Shown here: piece after piece, positions 62,319 to 64,000 of the stretch
How the letters are laid out: each line of letters begins with the position of its first letter
Position numbering within the stretch: the first letter of the stretch is position 1
Assembly: GCF_003865405.1 (NCBI RefSeq)
Contig: NZ_RQVQ01000018.1
Coordinates: forward strand, 1 to 64,000
Source: Paenimyroides tangerinum
GTDB lineage: Bacteria > Bacteroidota > Bacteroidia > Flavobacteriales > Flavobacteriaceae
Direction of reading: 5' to 3'
DNA length: 64,000 bases
Notes under the pieces: generated by a model
Seen by the model: only the letters and a program-made list of their open reading frames with translations
Databases searched by the model: none
Told to the model about the DNA's origin: nothing
Made by a program: the position numbers and the translations under genes

Positions 62319-64000
62319 ATGTCGTCAATTCGTTTTGAAGCTTTAAAAGCAGCTAGTTCAAGAAAGCCAGTTCATGTTGAAGAATTGGATAAAAAATCTA
62401 TTATTTTCGGAAGCAATGTTTTTAATGATAAAGCAATGCGCCAGTTTTTAACTTCAGAAGCTTATAAAGCTGTAAAATCTGCTATGGATCACGGAACAAA
62501 AATTGACCGTAAATTAGCTGATTATATTGCTTTAGGTATGAAAGAATGGGCTCTTACAAAAGGAGTAACACATTATACACACTGGTTTCAACCATTAACT
62601 GGAACTACAGCTGAAAAGCATGACGCATTTTTTGAAACTTCTTTTGACGGATCTGATCCAGTTGAAAAATTTGGCGGTACTCAATTAGTACAGCAAGAAC
62701 CAGATGCTTCTTCTTTCCCAAATGGTGGAATTAGAAATACATTCGAAGCTCGTGGATATACAGCTTGGGATCCAACTTCTCCAGCTTTTATTTATGGAAC
62801 TACTTTATGTATTCCAACAGTTTTTGTTTCTTATACTGGTGAAGCTTTAGATAACAAAACACCTTTATTAAGAGCGTTAACAGCTATCGATCATGCTGCA
62901 ACTGAAGTAGCTAAATATTTTGATAAAAACGTTAAAAAAATAACTCCAACTTTAGGTTGGGAACAAGAATATTTCTTAGTTGATGTCGCTTTAGCAAATT
63001 CTCGTCCTGATATTCTTCAAACTGGAAGAACTTTATTAGGTCATGTTTCTGCAAAAGGTCAACAATTAGAAGATCATTATTTTGGTTCAATTCCATCTCG
63101 TGTTTTAAATTACATGCGTGATTTAGAAAACGAATGTATGTTATTAGGAATTCCTGTTAAAACACGTCATAACGAAGTTGCTCCAAATCAATTTGAGTTA
63201 GCTCCAATTTTTGAAGAAACAAACTTAGCAGTTGATCACAATTCACTATTAATGGATGTGATGCAAAAAGTTGCTGAACGTCATGATTTTAAAGTTTTAT
63301 TCCACGAAAAACCTTTCAAAGGAGTAAACGGTTCTGGAAAACATAATAACTGGTCATTAGCTACAGATACTGGAATTAACTTATTAGCTCCAGGGAAAAC
63401 TCCAAATAGTAACTTACAATTTTTAACATTCTTCATAAATACAATCAAAGCTGTATTTACTTACGAAGAATTATTAAGAGCTTCAATCGCATCGGCATCT
63501 AACGACCACCGTTTAGGAGCTAACGAAGCACCTCCGGCTATTATTTCAATTTTCATTGGTCAACAATTGACTAAAGTTCTTGAAGAATTAGAAGGTGTTT
63601 CTCAAGGAAAATTATCTCCAGAGGAAAAAACAGATTTAAAATTAAACGTTGTAGGAAAAATTCCTGATTTATTATTAGATAATACAGACCGTAACAGAAC
63701 ATCTCCATTTGCATTTACAGGAAACAAATTCGAATTCCGTGCGGTTGGTTCTACTGCAAACTGTGCTGTTTCAATGACAACCTTGAATACGATTGTTGCA
63801 AAACAATTAAAAGATTTCAAAATTGAAGTTGATACATTAATCGAACAAAAAGATTTAAAGAAAGACGAAGCTATTTTCAATGTATTGAGAGAATATATCA
63901 AACAAACAAAAGCAATCTTGTTTGAAGGAGATGGATATAGTGACGCTTGGGAACAGGAAGCTGCAAAACGTGGATTAAGTAATCACAAAACGACTCCTGG
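62319..64000 (+). CDS. glnN: Glutamine synthetase, type III (GlnN), cut by the window end
   Basis: Joins ammonia to glutamate using ATP. About 560 codons are present; the full family length is about 725-730 residues, so the C-terminal quarter lies beyond the window. Type III features: N-terminal domain VHYxHWFQPLTGTTAEKHDA F-like region, FGGTQLVQQEPDASSFP, the glutamate/metal site TLGWEQEYFLVD, HNEVAPNQFELAPIFEE, and the ATP-site block FHEKPFKGVNGSGKHNNWS. Starts at ATG 62319 (MSSIRFEAL) after a promoter. Expected dodecamer in the cytoplasm, main ammonia-assimilating enzyme in Bacteroidota. Confidence 0.96.
   Translation, partial: MSSIRFEALKAASSRKPVHVEELDKKSIIFGSNVFNDKAMRQFLTSEAYKAVKSAMDHGTKIDRKLADYIALGMKEWALTKGVTHYTHWFQPLTGTTAEKHDAFFETSFDGSDPVEKFGGTQLVQQEPDASSFPNGGIRNTFEARGYTAWDPTSPAFIYGTTLCIPTVFVSYTGEALDNKTPLLRALTAIDHAATEVAKYFDKNVKKITPTLGWEQEYFLVDVALANSRPDILQTGRTLLGHVSAKGQQLEDHYFGSIPSRVLNYMRDLENECMLLGIPVKTRHNEVAPNQFELAPIFEETNLAVDHNSLLMDVMQKVAERHDFKVLFHEKPFKGVNGSGKHNNWSLATDTGINLLAPGKTPNSNLQFLTFFINTIKAVFTYEELLRASIASASNDHRLGANEAPPAIISIFIGQQLTKVLEELEGVSQGKLSPEEKTDLKLNVVGKIPDLLLDNTDRNRTSPFAFTGNKFEFRAVGSTANCAVSMTTLNTIVAKQLKDFKIEVDTLIEQKDLKKDEAIFNVLREYIKQTKAILFEGDGYSDAWEQEAAKRGLSNHKTTP

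Overview
The window is a strongly AT-rich chromosomal segment from a member of the Bacteroidota, most likely the family Flavobacteriaceae (a Flavobacterium or Myroides relative). Reasons: no Shine-Dalgarno-like sequences are evident, many genes are preceded by the Bacteroidota -7 promoter box TAnnTTTG, there is a 59-residue histone-H1-like protein, the transketolase is split, glutamine synthetase is of the GlnN (type III) class, and many signal peptides and lipoproteins are of Bacteroidota style. No rRNA, tRNA, CRISPR array or intact insertion sequence was seen.

Layout. 0.1-3.7 kb: rRNA pseudouridine synthase and CDF metal transporter, convergent with an MFS/ABC-ATPase pair. 3.8-8.7 kb: the two transketolase halves with a secreted protein gene between them, and a paralogue of that gene just downstream. 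8.8-9.7 kb: gene debris and AT-rich spacer. 9.7-17.3 kb: H1-like protein, hydrolase, birA, then rsfS-ftsH and a LUD-cdsA-psd-ACBP-SOD run that links membrane quality control, phospholipid synthesis and oxidative defence. 17.3-23.5 kb: ung, mutS2-like, DCC protein, pheT. 23.6-24.0 kb: two tandem SRP (4.5S) RNA genes, each with its own promoter and terminator. 24-31 kb: glutamine cyclotransferase, thiamine pyrophosphokinase, aroC, an HNH-derived DNA-binding protein, Lrp, M14 peptidase, rlmF. 31.4-40.2 kb: accessory region with an S41 protease lipoprotein, then a same-strand row of small secreted proteins/lipoproteins (three with start-proximal or internal lesions), a GNAT enzyme and a tandem pair of 178-residue paralogues. 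40.3-44 kb: LEA-like lipoprotein, kdsB, an approximately 860-bp nested tandem-repeat block and a RecD-like helicase. 44-50 kb: DUF3822, rsmD, DUF1801, alanine/saccharopine dehydrogenase-like enzyme, rhodanese-thioredoxin lipoprotein, GH10-like lipoprotein. 50-62 kb: processive glycosyltransferase, DUF2200, very large TamB, tsaD-rsmE-methyltransferase run, small proteins, thioesterase. The window ends inside glnN.

The conserved blocks (rsfS-ftsH-cdsA-psd; tamB divergent from tsaD-rsmE; DUF3822-rsmD) are housekeeping. The most unusual content is the secreted paralogue pair around transketolase, the duplicated SRP RNA locus, the decaying secreted-protein row at 33-39 kb, the catalytically reduced HNH-type protein at 27.5 kb, and the 34-copy 16-bp array immediately upstream of kdsB. 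No complete undescribed system could be proven from sequence alone; the best candidates are listed as findings.
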